From the NCBI GenBank assembly GCA_037974965.1, contig JBBPFI010000002.1, positions 2,976,001 through 3,040,000 on the forward strand: 64,000 nucleotides of DNA, read 5' to 3'. Positions 1 to 10,650 of the stretch are shown piece after piece. The notes beneath the pieces were generated by a model. The model was not told the origin of the DNA. It made no database searches and was given only the letters and a program-made list of their open reading frames with translations. The number at the start of each line of letters is the position of its first letter. The first letter of the stretch is position 1. The position numbers were made by a program, and so were the translations under genes. The stretch is from Dacryopinax spathularia. Lineage: Eukaryota; Basidiomycota; Dacrymycetes; Dacrymycetales; Dacrymycetaceae.

Positions 1-232
1 AAATTATAGTAGCTCGCAACTCTGTCCATCCCCATTAGTCACCCTTCAGGATGTAAAGGAAGAGGAGGACGACGCACCCTTTCCAAGGACAAGTAGTATG
101 CGTATCACTCTTCTCAAACAGGCCTTTATCCTTCACCGCACTAGGCGGGAAATACTGGTTCCCTTCGACCACGACTGTGTCGTCGGACTGGGCGATGATG
201 TTGCCCTTGAGAGAAGCAGTGGCGGAGGGCAT
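1..232 (-). CDS. DUF427-family protein, N-terminal part (runs off window)
   Basis: Exon 1 is 78-232 and begins with ATG. It encodes about 52 residues with the DUF427 pattern: IIAQSDDTVVVEGNQYFPP early, then TTCPWKG. A 56-base intron (22-77, GTGCGT...ACAG) is inferred because removing it restores the family continuation CPWKG-VASYYN at 21-1, where the window ends. DUF427 proteins are small single-domain beta-rich proteins common in bacteria and fungi; their biochemical role is not well settled. The remaining C-terminal part lies outside the window. A TATA-like catatat lies at 334-340, about 100 bases upstream on the same strand. Family assignment is by motif recognition; the function is unknown. 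Confidence 0.72.
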
Positions 233-616
233 CTTGCGTCTTGGGGTGGTGTGGGTGAGTTTGCGTAGAAGGGTGCGGGTGGTCGTGCTGGCCAGGTTGA
301 GGTGGTGAGAGGAAGGAGGAAGGAGGAGGGCTACATATATGCGCTCCCCGGAGGGCGATTACTACGCCATGGATGGATGGTTTGGTGGGCGCTGCTGATG
401 GGAGGTTAGGGATCGATCGGCTGACAAAGGGTGATGAATGCGGGGTAACGTGATCCCCTTTTCAGGGTTAGCAGCTGATGAAGCAGAGCAGGCGGCGGTG
501 CCTTGGTGGTAAATCATATGCATAAACTAGCATAGATTATCATTTGTTTTTTATTTTCCGGTAGGATTTACTCTGTTACCCCTCAACCCCACGTCCCAGT
601 TTCTAACCGTCCATCC
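233..616. other. intergenic, upstream of DUF427 gene and downstream of M20 gene
   Basis: About 380 bases with no convincing coding frame. It contains purine-rich runs (300-330) and a TATA-like catatat at 334-340 that fits the promoter of the leftward DUF427 gene. The part near 520-600 is AT-rich and probably belongs to the 3' flank of the M20 gene. Confidence 0.5.
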
Positions 617-2257
617 CTACGCATCGGGGAACTCCTCCTTCATCCGCTTCAAATCCCCCTCAAAGCTCTGCCTCACCAGCCCCGCAAACTTCTCATCCAT
701 CAACACGCGCATGCCCGTGATCGCAATTCCCTTCGCCGCGACGAGTGTAGCGGCGTGCGCTTCGGGCGTAGCGGCAGCGGCGGTGAAGAGAGGGTTATGA
801 TTTCCTCCGCCTGGTTTGGTGGGGATGGAGTAGACTGGGTGTAGACCCGGAAGGGTGTGGGTCACGTTGCCCTATAGGTTGTCCATTGGAGAGGTTATGG
901 CTGAAAAGAAATGGATGGACGCACGAAATCGGTAGAAGCGCTGAAGAATCCTTCGGGTCCGAGGTCGACCTTCTGCCCGAACTGCTCCTCGCAGACTTTC
1001 TTGTACTCCTCCGCTACTGGGTGTGAGCCACATACTGATAGGGTCGTGAGAGGAAGGTCACTTACCGAGAGGGTTGTTCGTCAGGAGGTCGTACATCATC
1101 CCATGCTCATCCATCTTCAGCTCGCAGCTCGCAGCCAAGGCGCCCGCCCTGGGCCCTATCAGCACCTCAAACACGCCATAAGTTACGAAAGTAAATCTCA
1201 CTTAAAGCAGTTCTTAACCCTCGGCATAATCTCCTTAATCTCCTGATACCTCGGCGTCCGCACATAATAGCTCATCTTCGCATAGTCCGGCACGACATTC
1301 GGCGTCCAGTCCCTCCCCTCCAAGCTCCCGTGTACGCGAGAAGTAGGCTTGATCTGCTGCCTGAGAGCGGAGATAGAGGTGTAGGCGATGATGGCTGCGT
1401 CGAGGGCGTTGCGCCCGTCCCAGGGGGCGAAGGCGGCGTGGGCTCTGTTCTTGACATTAGATGGGTGAGATGGACGATTGGGGGGAGACGTACGTATGGC
1501 CTGTATACTCGACCTCGACTTGAGCACGAGCAAGGCAGCTGTTAGCTCCGTGCCAGTTGGGTGGTCCGGGGCAGGGGTGAATCCTGCAGCAATCTTGTCA
1601 GCACGAGTCGGGTGGTTGCGAACTATCGGGCGTACATCAAACACGCATCAATTCCATCATACGCGCCCCGGTCCAGCAAGATACACTTCCCATTCCCGCC
1701 CTCTTCGGCCGGTGTACCTATGAGCGTCACCGTCCCAGGTATGTCGTGCGTCTTCATGGCCTCCGCAACCCCAAGGGCAGCAGCGACGCCGCTGGACACA
1801 GTCAGTACTACAGCCCACATGCAACATTAGGCTCAGCTCACCCGATAGCGATCAAATTATGTCCACATGCGTGGCCGATACCGGGCAGAGCATCCATCTC
1901 GCTGTTAAAGCCTAGGTTTCGGCCGCCCTTCCCATGCGTGAACGTCGCTACCCAAGCCGTGTCGAGGTCCTTGTAATGCGGGGTGACCTTCCAGCCCTTG
2001 GACTGCATGAACTTCGTTAACGCATCATGTGCATATCTATCATGCCTGGTCAGAGATCTGACAAGATGTTGAATGAAGAAGAGGGCTTACTTCTCCTCGA
2101 ACCGGATCTCGGGATGTTCTGCGCATGGTTAGTGGCTTATCACATAGACGGCAATGTTGCACGCACCATGGATCCCCAAGCTGAGCTGCCTCAACTCACT
2201 ACTCAGCTCATCGATCTTCTTCGCGATAGTTTCGGAGACCTTGGTATCAATTGACAT
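617..2257 (-). CDS. M20-family amidohydrolase (PM20D2/ACY1L2-like), nine exons
   Basis: Predicted 410-residue zinc-dependent amidohydrolase, probably cytosolic, hydrolysing amide bonds in N-acyl amino acids or dipeptides. Exons read on the minus strand: 2167-2257, 2091-2118, 1842-2036, 1636-1791, 1494-1583, 1202-1444, 1066-1148, 925-1016 and 617-871; every junction keeps frame. Family signs in order are IHEHPEIRFEEKYA, the metal-site region SEMDALPGIGHACGHN, GTPAEEGGNGK with the catalytic Glu pair, GHTAHAAFAPWDGRNALDAA from the dimerisation domain, and STDFGNV near the C-terminus. Length fits the family (about 400). Exon 2 is only 28 bases. The start ATG at 2257 precedes the conserved helix that opens the family. 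Substrate cannot be told from the sequence. Confidence 0.9.
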
Positions 2258-2828
2258 TCCGGGCTTAGACGAGTGAGAAGTCGCAGCTGCTGGAGGATGT
2301 TGGTGCCAGTGGGGATATCAATTGGTGCATGAGCCTCGGGTTCATTAAGGGACATCCGTGTTGGCGGGACTTCGGAGAGCCGAAGCCGAATTAGACGCGC
2401 ATGGAGCCCGATTGGACGGCGATCTCTGCGATCGTCGCCATCAACCCATCTGATTACGGAATGTTTGCATTTCGTGCCACGACAATCATCTTGCGATGTT
2501 CGCTTCTCTGTCGAGGCTTGAGTTGTTCTTCGTATTCCTGGCATTCTTAGCAGGATCAGTACTGGGCATGGTTCCTCCTATCACTTCACCACACCGCCCG
2601 CGGCGGCCAAGTACAACCGGACGAATTCACAAGATCAGAAGCATCTGATCAGGAAGATTGTCGTTCCCTGACAGCGAAACAATCATCCCGAATCCCATAC
2701 GGCTCATTTACTCTGCCACGCTTTCCCCGCTCTATCCTCAAAACATGCTGGCGTCTCAACTCTTCTGCTCGCTGGTGCAGATGGTGCCCGGCTCCCTCTT
2801 CTTGCTACCATCACCTATAGACTGAACT
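2258..2828. promoter_or_regulatory. divergent intergenic region between M20 gene and membrane-protein gene
   Basis: 571 bases lying between two genes transcribed away from each other, so both promoters should be here. A 113-residue minus-strand frame crosses 2203-2544 but is not protein-like and overlaps the start of the M20 gene out of frame. I see no clear TATA box. Confidence 0.4.
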
Positions 2829-3925
2829 ATGGATTTCAAAGGCAAAGGCAAAGGCAAGGCTCGATATCAGCCGTTGTCGAGAGACCCAGAGGATATGGAG
2901 ATGCCGCCGCTGTCGACTGGTGGCACGGCTCGCTTTCCGACCCGCTATTTGAAGGAGAACATGCGGCTGGACGACGAGATCCAGGCCGACGATGCCGACG
3001 ATGAGAAGGACGTGCTTTATCACGAAAAGCAGTGGCCGGCGAACCGTCGAGTGTGGAGGAAACGCTGGTGCGAGTGGAGAATCGTGTTGCTCATCAGCCT
3101 TGCAACAATGGTGTTCGGGACGATCGTTTTTGCGATCAGTGCTGGACCTGCTGTGCGCCCTGTCACCCCCTCCTCCTCCAACGCTTGCTGATCCAGTGGT
3201 GTCACGCACAGACGGCTCCACCCCAAAAGACCATCGCCGTCCACCCTGTATCTTTTGGCAAGAATCTGGGGTGCACCGCGTTGCACTACTACAATGATCC
3301 TCAGCAAGTAAATCGGACCATCGGCAATACTCTGTTCGTGCCCGTCCCTGTCTCTGGGTCCGAGTTCAGCGTCAGCACCATCGGCTCGATCGCAACCGGT
3401 ACGATCGAGCTCTCGTGGGATCCCACCCTTCCCGCAGACTCGGCCCGGCTGGCATTCTCGATCGCTTCTCAAAGTGCGGACTTCTTCGACTTCGGCTTGC
3501 AGACCACCAGCGCTTCTGTACCAGGCGTACATCTTGAAGTGTACGACGAGTCGAACGACATGAGCAATTGTCTGGTGTACAATATCACCCTGCGTCTGCC
3601 CTGGGAAGTCAACACCCTCACGTTGGACATGGCTAGCAGGGCGCAAGTGCGCATCCGGCCTCCTACGCTCGGGGCGGCACTTGATGACGGCAGCGGCTTA
3701 CCCACCGAGCCGCATACACTCGAACAATTCATCGCCAACTTCACCAGCGAGCGGCCTGGCAATATTCTAGTGCTCAGTGAGCAGCTCCGGACAATCAAAG
3801 CCAGCATCAGCATGCAAGTCGGCGAGTTGACCGGAAGCTGGCCTATGCCGAAGCAGCTCGATTTTAAATTAGGGCCTGAGGTGGAAGTTGGTGCCGGACT
3901 CGAGTTCTTTCCGTTCGACAATTAA
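2829..3925 (+). CDS. type II single-pass membrane protein, function unknown
   Basis: Two exons, 2829-3152 and 3212-3925, joined by a 59-base intron in phase 0, give 345 residues. The N-terminal ~85 residues are charged and probably cytosolic, opening with repeated GK (KGKGKGK). One hydrophobic segment around residues 86-107 (IVLLISLATMVFGTIVFAIS) follows a basic stretch with several W and R, which suggests type II topology. The remaining ~235 residues would be extracytosolic and contain N-glycosylation sequons (NRT, NIT, NFT) but no recognised enzyme motif. The architecture resembles the gene at 11661-12644. It is convergent with the F-box gene downstream. I do not recognise the family; such proteins are frequent and uncharacterised in Agaricomycetes. 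Confidence 0.75.
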
Positions 3926-4745
3926 CACGGACGAGACGGCGCTGAACAAAGGCTGGTTTAGAGATGCTCTGCGTTCTGTTTGTCAGGATACTGTGTATGG
4001 GAGCGGTGTTGACTTGGATGGGCGCAAGATCTCTGCCGAGGAACGGATATTTTGCGTCTCATCGAAATGCTCTAGGTTCATCACAGCGGCGGGTGAAGAG
4101 AGCTTGGAATGCGGGTACCCAATTTAAGCATGCATTCCAATTCGCGCGACACGTATCTCGGTCAATACTCCACATACACGGCATTGCTTGGCTCGGCAGG
4201 CCAAGAATACAGCCATGCTGCACTGCCGGAAAAGGGGAACCATTGTTGTAGATACTTATTCCACCGCATTTCGCCCACGACGTACTCGTCCACCAGCTCC
4301 ACCAGCTCTCGCTCGATCTTCGCAAGATTCTGGCAAGGAGAGAAATACCTGGTCGCTTGTTGCCGCGTAGTGTGCAGAGCGAGGCGGCGAATAGGGCTGA
4401 TTTCCGTGCCACTATCATGCAGGCGCTTTCGTCCTTTCACCAGTTCAAGCAGTTGGGTCGCCAGCAATATCCCGATGGAATTTGTGAATATAAGCTCTTG
4501 GAGCCGAGGAAGCCCGATTCCGCTGTTCTTGAGCACCGATGGAAAGTAGTCCAAAGGCGAGTTGCCGGTCTCCGCAGTGATTTGAGCACTAATGCTGTAA
4601 ATATTCGTCCCTGCAAACTCCAGAAAGCGAGCCCAAGCTTGTTCCGGAAAATTGAGGCACTCGAGAGCTCGTAGAGCGCACTTCGAACGTTGCACGAATT
4701 CTGGAACAGCGAGCTGAGTGTGCAACGGCATCTGCTCCATTCTTG

Positions 4746-4753
4746 ACTCCAGT
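4746..4753. repeat. left 8-bp target-site duplication (ACTCCAGT)
   Basis: The same eight bases lie at 5588-5595 on the other side of the element. Confidence 0.85.
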
Positions 4754-4868
4754 ACGTACAGGGTTGGGGCGAATCGGCCAAACGCCACCGGCCAAAGTTC
4801 GGGATCTGTTTTTTGGCCGGTGGCACTGCTGGAAGCATTTTTTGGCCAGTGGCAGTGGTGGAAGTATA
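4754..4868 (+). repeat. left terminal inverted repeat with internal tandem duplication
   Basis: Pairs with 5502-5587. It carries two copies of a roughly 28-base unit starting with a T run then ggcc(g/a)gtggca (about 4810-4837 and 4838-4864); the right end has one copy. Inside the repeat, ccaccggccaaa and tttggccggtgg can fold as a hairpin. Confidence 0.75.
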
Positions 4869-5501
4869 TTATGCGCCACATGAAAAAGAACCCCCAAGAA
4901 CTGAAGATAGAGGTGCGGAGCGCTCACCAGGTGCGCAGCGCGCGCAGCGCACAATGGGTCCATCTAAGTATCATGTTATGCTGTGCACTCTACGCTCATG
5001 GCGCACGCAGCGCGCACAGTATGCGCAGCATATATGTACACATTAGGTATTTTTTTCAGTGCTTATGGGCCCATCCCCCCAGGCACTTGCACACTTTCCT
5101 ATGTATTTTTGTTGCCTTGTAAGATACGACATGCATTCCTTAGATTTAGGTCTAGTTGCTGTCTGCATTCATGTCTGTTACACAAAAAGGTAATATATGT
5201 TGCACTTGCTATACACATTTCTGATGCCTGCAAAATATATTTGATTGTGTGTTGCCATAAGAAACAAACTGTAATTATATGTATTTATTCTAGGATAAAC
5301 GCTAAATACACAGAGAAAAAGCAATCCTATGAAACTGCTCTCACCATACTATAACATACTGCAAATAGATGCTAAAATACCCTTGGCTGCTCTAATAACT
5401 TGCGGACGCTGCGGGCGCCGCGCGCGCTGCGGGCCTCACGGGCGCGGTGCTCAATCCTGCTGGGCCTTTGATGCAAGAGCGCGGCGCGCGCCACGCTCTT
5501 A

Positions 5502-5587
5502 GTATACCTCCGGCACTGCCACCAGCCAAAAAAAGATCCTGTGTTTTGGCCGGTGGCGTTTGGCCGATTCGCCCCAATCCTGTATGT
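5502..5587 (-). repeat. right terminal inverted repeat
   Basis: Inverted counterpart of 4754-4868 with a single copy of the T-run/ggccggtggc unit. The F-box frame from the right reads through this repeat and adds about 29 foreign residues before a stop. Confidence 0.75.
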
Positions 5588-5595
5588 ACTCCAGT
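5588..5595. repeat. right 8-bp target-site duplication (ACTCCAGT)
   Basis: Matches 4746-4753 exactly. Confidence 0.85.
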
Positions 5596-6791
5596 CTTGA
5601 AAGGGGAGAACGGGAGTACGTGTGGAGGTGGCGTAGAGATGGGGCCGAAATATGCGCGAGAAGACTTTGGAGCTCCTGCAATGGACCGGATACGATCAAT
5701 GTGGTAAGTGCAAGCATGTCCACAGGACTTGAAGTAGGAAAACTGCGAGCGTCGGTATTCCATCCACCGTGATAATGGAGTGTCTCGAGAGTCGGGCTGC
5801 AGAGCCGAAGCAGTTCCAATAGTCCATTAGATTCGGGAGCGTTAATGGGCTGTAGGAGCCCCAGGAACCGGAGCTTGTCCAGGGAGACCGTCTTCGCACT
5901 GATAGTAGAAAGCTGCACCGAATCTAGTTGAAGCTGCCGCAGACATGACCAGTTGCCCGAAAAAATGGCGTCGCCTCTGAGACGAGCTGGATGGGCCCCA
6001 AGAATACCGGGCTGAGGCGGGGCTGAAAGCCTAGAGACACTCAATGTCTCCAGTCTTGATTTAACGAGATTGATAATGTCGACGACTTGCTCATCTTGTG
6101 AGTCCACGCAAGTAATCCTGAGGTCCGCAACCCTCGCATTTGCAACGAGCAGGGCTCGTAATTCGTGAGATGGAGCATCAGATTCGACCTTGCGCTGGCT
6201 GACCAGGTCCAGATGAATCGTTAGCGCGCTTCCCTTCCTCCTCTGAAGAAAGGTACGATGCTTGTTCTCTTGGAATAGCTTGGGTCGGCAGCTCAAACGG
6301 CCGACTGGATCGAGCAGCGACAAGCCCGATATGGAACAATCCACAGCGTGGCTGGTTGTGAGTAGGAGTGTGTTCCACAAGGCTGCAAAATCGAGGGAAA
6401 CGGTTCTCCAGCGACGACAGACATGAGAAAAGGCCACAGCATCATAAGTTTTGACACCCTTCACGTTGAATAGGGTCATCCCAGGTGGAATTGAAAGGCG
6501 TGCCTCTGTATAGGCAAATATTTCGCGCAAGATATCATCAGATAGACGGTTAACGGGAGCGAGTATCTGATTCCTGGCTTCGCAGATCTTCGGCCACATG
6601 GTCTGCAAATTAGCTTCGAGTTTGTAGACGGAGGACAGGGATGCGTCCATGCATCCGTCCTCTTCGTCCGAATTGCGAATGGAGCCTCGAGTTGGTACCG
6701 CGGATAGTTTATCGAGGAGCAGATGCGCGGCCGTGATCGCTTCTTCCAGCTTGACGGCATGACCCGTGTAGTCCATCCGCGCGCCACCCAT

Positions 6792-7513
6792 ATCTTCGCA
6801 GCGGTCTCGAAGTCTAACACAAGTGTTTGTCTAGTCAGATGGCTTGACGGCAGTCAGTCACAGATGAGGAAAGACGGGTTAACAGACGGTACCGGGCGAT
6901 CTGTACCTTGGAAAATAGGAGCAAAGAGTCGCAGGCCGAACCCCTGACTGGCACCCGCGATGCCACCGCGTTTTGCGGTCGGGCACGTGGTTTCCATGCG
7001 GCAGCACAGCAGCACACCCCGCACACCCTCCATGGAGAGCTAATTCTGGCAAGCAGGCGTCAATGCAGGTTGAAAGGTACATACTGTACCGGCTTGTTAA
7101 ATAAATTATCTCTACATTCGCAAATCGCGGACATGCAGCCTAGGCCGGGCTCGACGACACCTTTCGGCATGTGAACCAAGTGAAGCCCATCCTCTCCCTC
7201 GCTCAACTCCTCACACCGTCGGGCGCGGACGGGGTGACTCTAACGAGGCCGATATGTCATCTGTCACTGCTGTATGCTGGCTGAAAATGATCGGGGCGGG
7301 CTGCGGCTCCCACGTCAATGTTTGATCTCCCAGATGGCTTCCCAACGGAGCCGAATACATATGTACCAAGGCATGTTCAACGCTTGTCTCAAGGGCAAAG
7401 AGAGGCTTGTGAACACCATTGTCTCCTGATGGACGCGGTCTGCTGTGAAGGGGTCTCATATTGAACATATATCCCTCCTTACATATCCGCTCTTGTGGCT
7501 TCCTCCGCTTCTA
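6792..7513. promoter_or_regulatory. upstream region of first F-box gene, shared with second copy
   Basis: No gene. Bases from about 6800 to 7080 resemble those at 9300-9560 upstream of the second F-box gene. Shared pieces include the cggtctcgaagt stretch near the start codon, cccctgactgg, cacgtggtttccatgcg and gtcaatgcaggtt. The gene copy therefore included its promoter. The remainder, 7090-7513, shows nothing recognisable. Confidence 0.6.
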
Positions 7514-9289
7514 CTAGACCGCATCAGCCGGCCATTTGTACAACCAATCTCTACTTCCCGAAAACGGCAACCATTGTTTCAGGTATTTGTTCCATCTCAG
7601 ACGGCCCACGACAAACTCCTCGACAAGCTCCGCAATCTCTTTTTGGATCACCACGACAGCGGGCCTTTCGTCCTGTACAAGGGCAAGCTCGCTCGGACCC
7701 AAATACTGAGGGAGGAGTGCGATGCGCCGTATGGGATTCGCAGTGGCCCCATCATCATTTCTCCCCAGCCGAGACTTCAGAAGCGCAAGCAGCTGTGAAG
7801 CGTGCTGCACTCGAACCATGTTCTCACATATAAGCTCCTCGAGCTGAGGCAGCCAAGGTGAACCACTTGGCAACACCTCCGGAAAGCAGTTGACACGAGA
7901 TCCATCGTCGGCGATAACCATCGCGTGGATGCTCCGGACGTTCGGTATGATGTCGAGAACAAGGTTCCAGGCCTTTTCTACGACATTGACGCATGAGATA
8001 GCATGAAGATCACATTTCGAGCGCTGAAGAAATTGTGCAACGTCCATTTGCGCTCCTTCAGGAACAGTTTGCCCATGCACCATCGGAGGGGACGAGTTCA
8101 CTATATTGAGAGAAGCCAGAGAGGGCGCAGATAGGTAGGAGAGAAAGGGTGTTGCCTTTGAAAGTGGGCCGCGTATCTCCAGGCTTTTCAAGGTGGACAT
8201 GCTAATGATAGTGGCGAACGGGACGTCCGAGCTTCCATGATGGTATCCAGAGTAATAATAGAACGTTTCGAGGGTGCGGCTGCAGAGCTGAAGTAGCGCC
8301 AGTACTCCGCAAAGTTGGGCGTCATCAGACATGGGTTGCGCTATCCGTAACACTCGTAATTGCGGCATAGACAGGTTCGTGGAAAGGCTTTGGGGAAGTC
8401 GTAGAGTTTTGATTTCTAGACGGCACAAGTTCGGCCAATCCCCTTCAAAAAGTTTATGCAAAGATACGGAGGATGGTGGCCCGCCAATGTTGTACATGCC
8501 ACTGTTATTGTCCATGACGAGAGAGACCAGGGTTGGCTGGAGACGGTGAAACAGGTCAACCATGCGCAGGAAGGGCCCCTCGTCACTCGGCCCGAGGCAA
8601 ATATCCAAGCGGTTAATGTGTGCCCCTTTCGCAACGAGCTTTTGAAACTCATGAATCGGACCATATGGAGCATTGACTTCGAGATCAGCGGCTGTTGTGC
8701 CGGTCGTAGGCGTAAAATATAGGTGCATCGGAGCATTCTTGACTCTCTGTAAGACTGCGTGGTATTCGTCTTCTTGGAACAACCAAGGGAGTTCCTGCCG
8801 GGATTGCCAAGGATCGAGCAACATCCGCTTAGACAAAGACATGATTCTCTCAGGATTGGGGGCGAGGCTGAGAGTACTCCAAAGAGGCGCAAATTCGAGT
8901 GCGACAGTTCGCCATCGACGGCAGATTTGCGAATGCACTCCTGCCTGCTGTCGTTTCTTGGGAGGCGACACATAGTGAAAGTTCGGCAGCGCGGGCTGGA
9001 AATCATTGGCATAGAAGAAGATCATGCGGAGTAGATCGTCATGGAGCCGGTTGATGGGCGCGAGCACCCGATTTCTTGCTTCAGCGATCGTCGGCCAAAG
9101 CACTTGTAGCGTATCTTCTAGCTCGTAGATAGACGATAAGGGTGTATGCGACGGTAGTTCTTCCCGCTCGGAGCTGCGAATGGAGCTTCGAGCTGGCACG
9201 GCGGAGAGCCTGTCGAGGAGGAGTTGTGCGGCTTCGACCACACCCCCCAGGATGGCCGCGTGATGCGAATAGTCGATGTCGGCACCCAT
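7514..9289 (-). CDS. F-box protein with leucine-rich repeats, intact paralogue
   Basis: A single uninterrupted frame of 591 residues. After an N-terminal helix (VVEAAQLLLDRLSAVPA) comes an F-box-like core at about residues 75-95 (LAPINRLHDDLLRMIFFYAN), then ICRRWRTVALEFAPLWS, the usual W/P segment after the F-box in mushroom families. Leucine-rich repeat-like strands follow, and the C-terminus has VVGRLRWNKYLKQWLPFSGS, shared with the split paralogue at 4162-6791. The start at 9289 matches the paralogue's MG(A/G) start. Probable role: substrate receptor of an SCF ubiquitin ligase. Such families are large and fast-changing in Agaricomycetes; the substrate is unknown. Confidence 0.88.
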   Translation of the reverse strand: MGADIDYSHHAAILGGVVEAAQLLLDRLSAVPARSSIRSSEREELPSHTPLSSIYELEDTLQVLWPTIAEARNRVLAPINRLHDDLLRMIFFYANDFQPALPNFHYVSPPKKRQQAGVHSQICRRWRTVALEFAPLWSTLSLAPNPERIMSLSKRMLLDPWQSRQELPWLFQEDEYHAVLQRVKNAPMHLYFTPTTGTTAADLEVNAPYGPIHEFQKLVAKGAHINRLDICLGPSDEGPFLRMVDLFHRLQPTLVSLVMDNNSGMYNIGGPPSSVSLHKLFEGDWPNLCRLEIKTLRLPQSLSTNLSMPQLRVLRIAQPMSDDAQLCGVLALLQLCSRTLETFYYYSGYHHGSSDVPFATIISMSTLKSLEIRGPLSKATPFLSYLSAPSLASLNIVNSSPPMVHGQTVPEGAQMDVAQFLQRSKCDLHAISCVNVVEKAWNLVLDIIPNVRSIHAMVIADDGSRVNCFPEVLPSGSPWLPQLEELICENMVRVQHASQLLALLKSRLGRNDDGATANPIRRIALLPQYLGPSELALVQDERPAVVVIQKEIAELVEEFVVGRLRWNKYLKQWLPFSGSRDWLYKWPADAV

Positions 9290-10061
9290 GGCTTGAAGCC
9301 GGTCTCGAAGTGTATCACGAGTAGTGGTCTGCTCCGATATGTTGGAGATGAGTAGAGCAATACTTCAGGTCCGACGCGTATCGAGACGTTGTAGAGACTT
9401 TGTACGGAAGAGACGAGGAAAGAGTCATGGCGACTCAGCCCCTGACTGGTACAGCGATGTGATGTACAGCCGCGCTTGCTATCGTACACGTGGTTTCCAT
9501 GCGTCAGCACACCGTATATGGAGAACTTCTGAGCAGTACCCGTCAATGCAGGTTCAGCGGCACACACCGGTTATTAAACTATTTACTTATTCATTGTCAG
9601 ATTACGAAAGTACAGTCTGAAAACCTACAGTTCTCGTCATGTGAGCGAAGTGCAACTCATAAGATCCCCCCCGCCACTCCTCACAACTTCAGTCGCCGAC
9701 GAGGTCGGTCCGGAGCAGATGATGAGTACGAGACGATGCTGAGCAAACTGACGGCCAGTCACCGGCCTGGCATCCTCAAAGCTGAAAAGCGTGCAACCCG
9801 TGAAGCAAAATGTTGATCCGTTCGCGGTTATTGATACAGCCACTCTCCACCACCAGCTAACGGAACGGAATTGTGCACCTCAATCTTATCGACGCGGCGG
9901 CTGACTCCTTCATGTGCTTTGCGACAGCCTTCTTAGTTCCTACCTTCGTCAGAGCCATGATCGAGGGTGCCAGTCTCCAAAGCGATAGACCGTATACTAA
10001 GCTGGGACGAGTCTCCCATTGGCATGCAGTTCCTCTCGCGCCTTGACGGGCTGAAGCATCC
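9290..10061. other. intergenic: duplicated promoter block, then unassigned DNA
   Basis: 9290-9600 is the counterpart of the upstream block at 6800-7080 and is presumably the promoter of the second F-box gene. 9600-10061 has no coding frame I can support; it may be the eroded C-terminal half of the third F-box copy, but I cannot show similarity. Confidence 0.45.
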
Positions 10062-10650
10062 CTACCAGCGTCGATAACGGGGTCGAATGATCACAGAGCG
10101 ATTCTTCCAGCTCAGGTAGACAATGTACCGTTCGTCAAGTGCACGGTGAATCCTGCGAGGGTCGGACACCTGCGAAGCGAGCTTCCAAACATGTTCACGG
10201 CCGGATAGTTCATTGCTGATCCAAAAGGGAGCAGGCTCGATCGCCATGACCCTCCATCGTCGACAGACGTGTGACAGCTCGATCACCTCCCGCGGCCGAG
10301 CATCGTTTCCTTGAACGAAATACCGGTTACAGGCATCCTGAGGCGTTTGTGCGACAGCGTATGAGACTTCCCGCGAAGCAAATCGTCGCTCAGCCAATTC
10401 ATCGGGGCAAGAAGCCGATTTCTCGTTTCGCTCATCTGGAGCCAAAGCGCGCGAGCCTATCTTTCAGCCGGATAGGACGACAGGGCGCAGGTTACATCGC
10501 TCTCCACGTCATCGCGAATGACGGGCCGACAGAGACTGCCCAGAGCTCGTCCAAGAGGAGCTCCGCGGCATCCACAACTTCGGGCGGAGCTTGGCAGCGC
10601 CTGTAAACGATGGCTGTGGCCATATCTTGATAGTCTCGGTACAGCGCGAT
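10062..10650 (-). pseudogene. third F-box copy, decayed fragment
   Basis: Pieces in different minus-strand frames match the other two copies in order: DAAELLLDELWAVSV at about 10530-10580, LWLQMSETRNRLLAPMNWLSD at about 10380-10445, then ELSHVCRRWRVMAIEPAPFW at about 10210-10280, followed by a segment ending at 10062. At least two frame changes separate these blocks, and the leucine-rich C-terminal half is absent. It is probably an old tandem copy no longer under selection. The third in line of three same-strand copies, it supports local tandem duplication. Confidence 0.7.

Larger units (their letters stand above)
4754..5587. mobile_element. non-autonomous DNA transposon (MITE-like, probably hAT)
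   Basis: 834 bp with terminal inverted repeats. The left end at 4754 reads acgtacagggttgggg and the right end, read inward on the other strand from 5587, reads acatacaggattgggg; both continue gcgaatcggccaaacgccac and further. Identity over about 85 bp looks near 85-90 percent. An 8-bp duplication ACTCCAGT flanks it, which fits hAT elements; P-type elements also make 8-bp duplications. No transposase frame is present, so it needs help in trans. GC-rich blocks of GCGC-type repeats sit inside each end (about 4915-4955 and 5401-5500) around an AT-rich centre (about 5040-5400). Confidence 0.85.
4162..6791 (-). pseudogene. F-box protein gene split by an 834-bp DNA transposon
   Basis: The N-terminal half (6791 down to about 5588) has an F-box-like core (LAPVNRLSDDILREIFAY, then FSHVCRRWRTVSLDFAALW) and leucine-rich repeats. 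The C-terminal half (about 4745 down to 4162) continues the same protein, including WNKYLQQWFPFSGS. The paralogue at 7514-9289 shows both halves in one 591-residue frame. Between them lies the element at 4754-5587. If element and one 8-base duplication are removed, the frame continues directly (LSRLE then SRMEQMPLHT), giving about 605 residues, so the rest of the gene is undamaged. As it stands the upper half reads into the inverted repeat and stops at 5499. F-box proteins recruit substrates to SCF ubiquitin ligases; the target is unknown. Confidence 0.85.
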
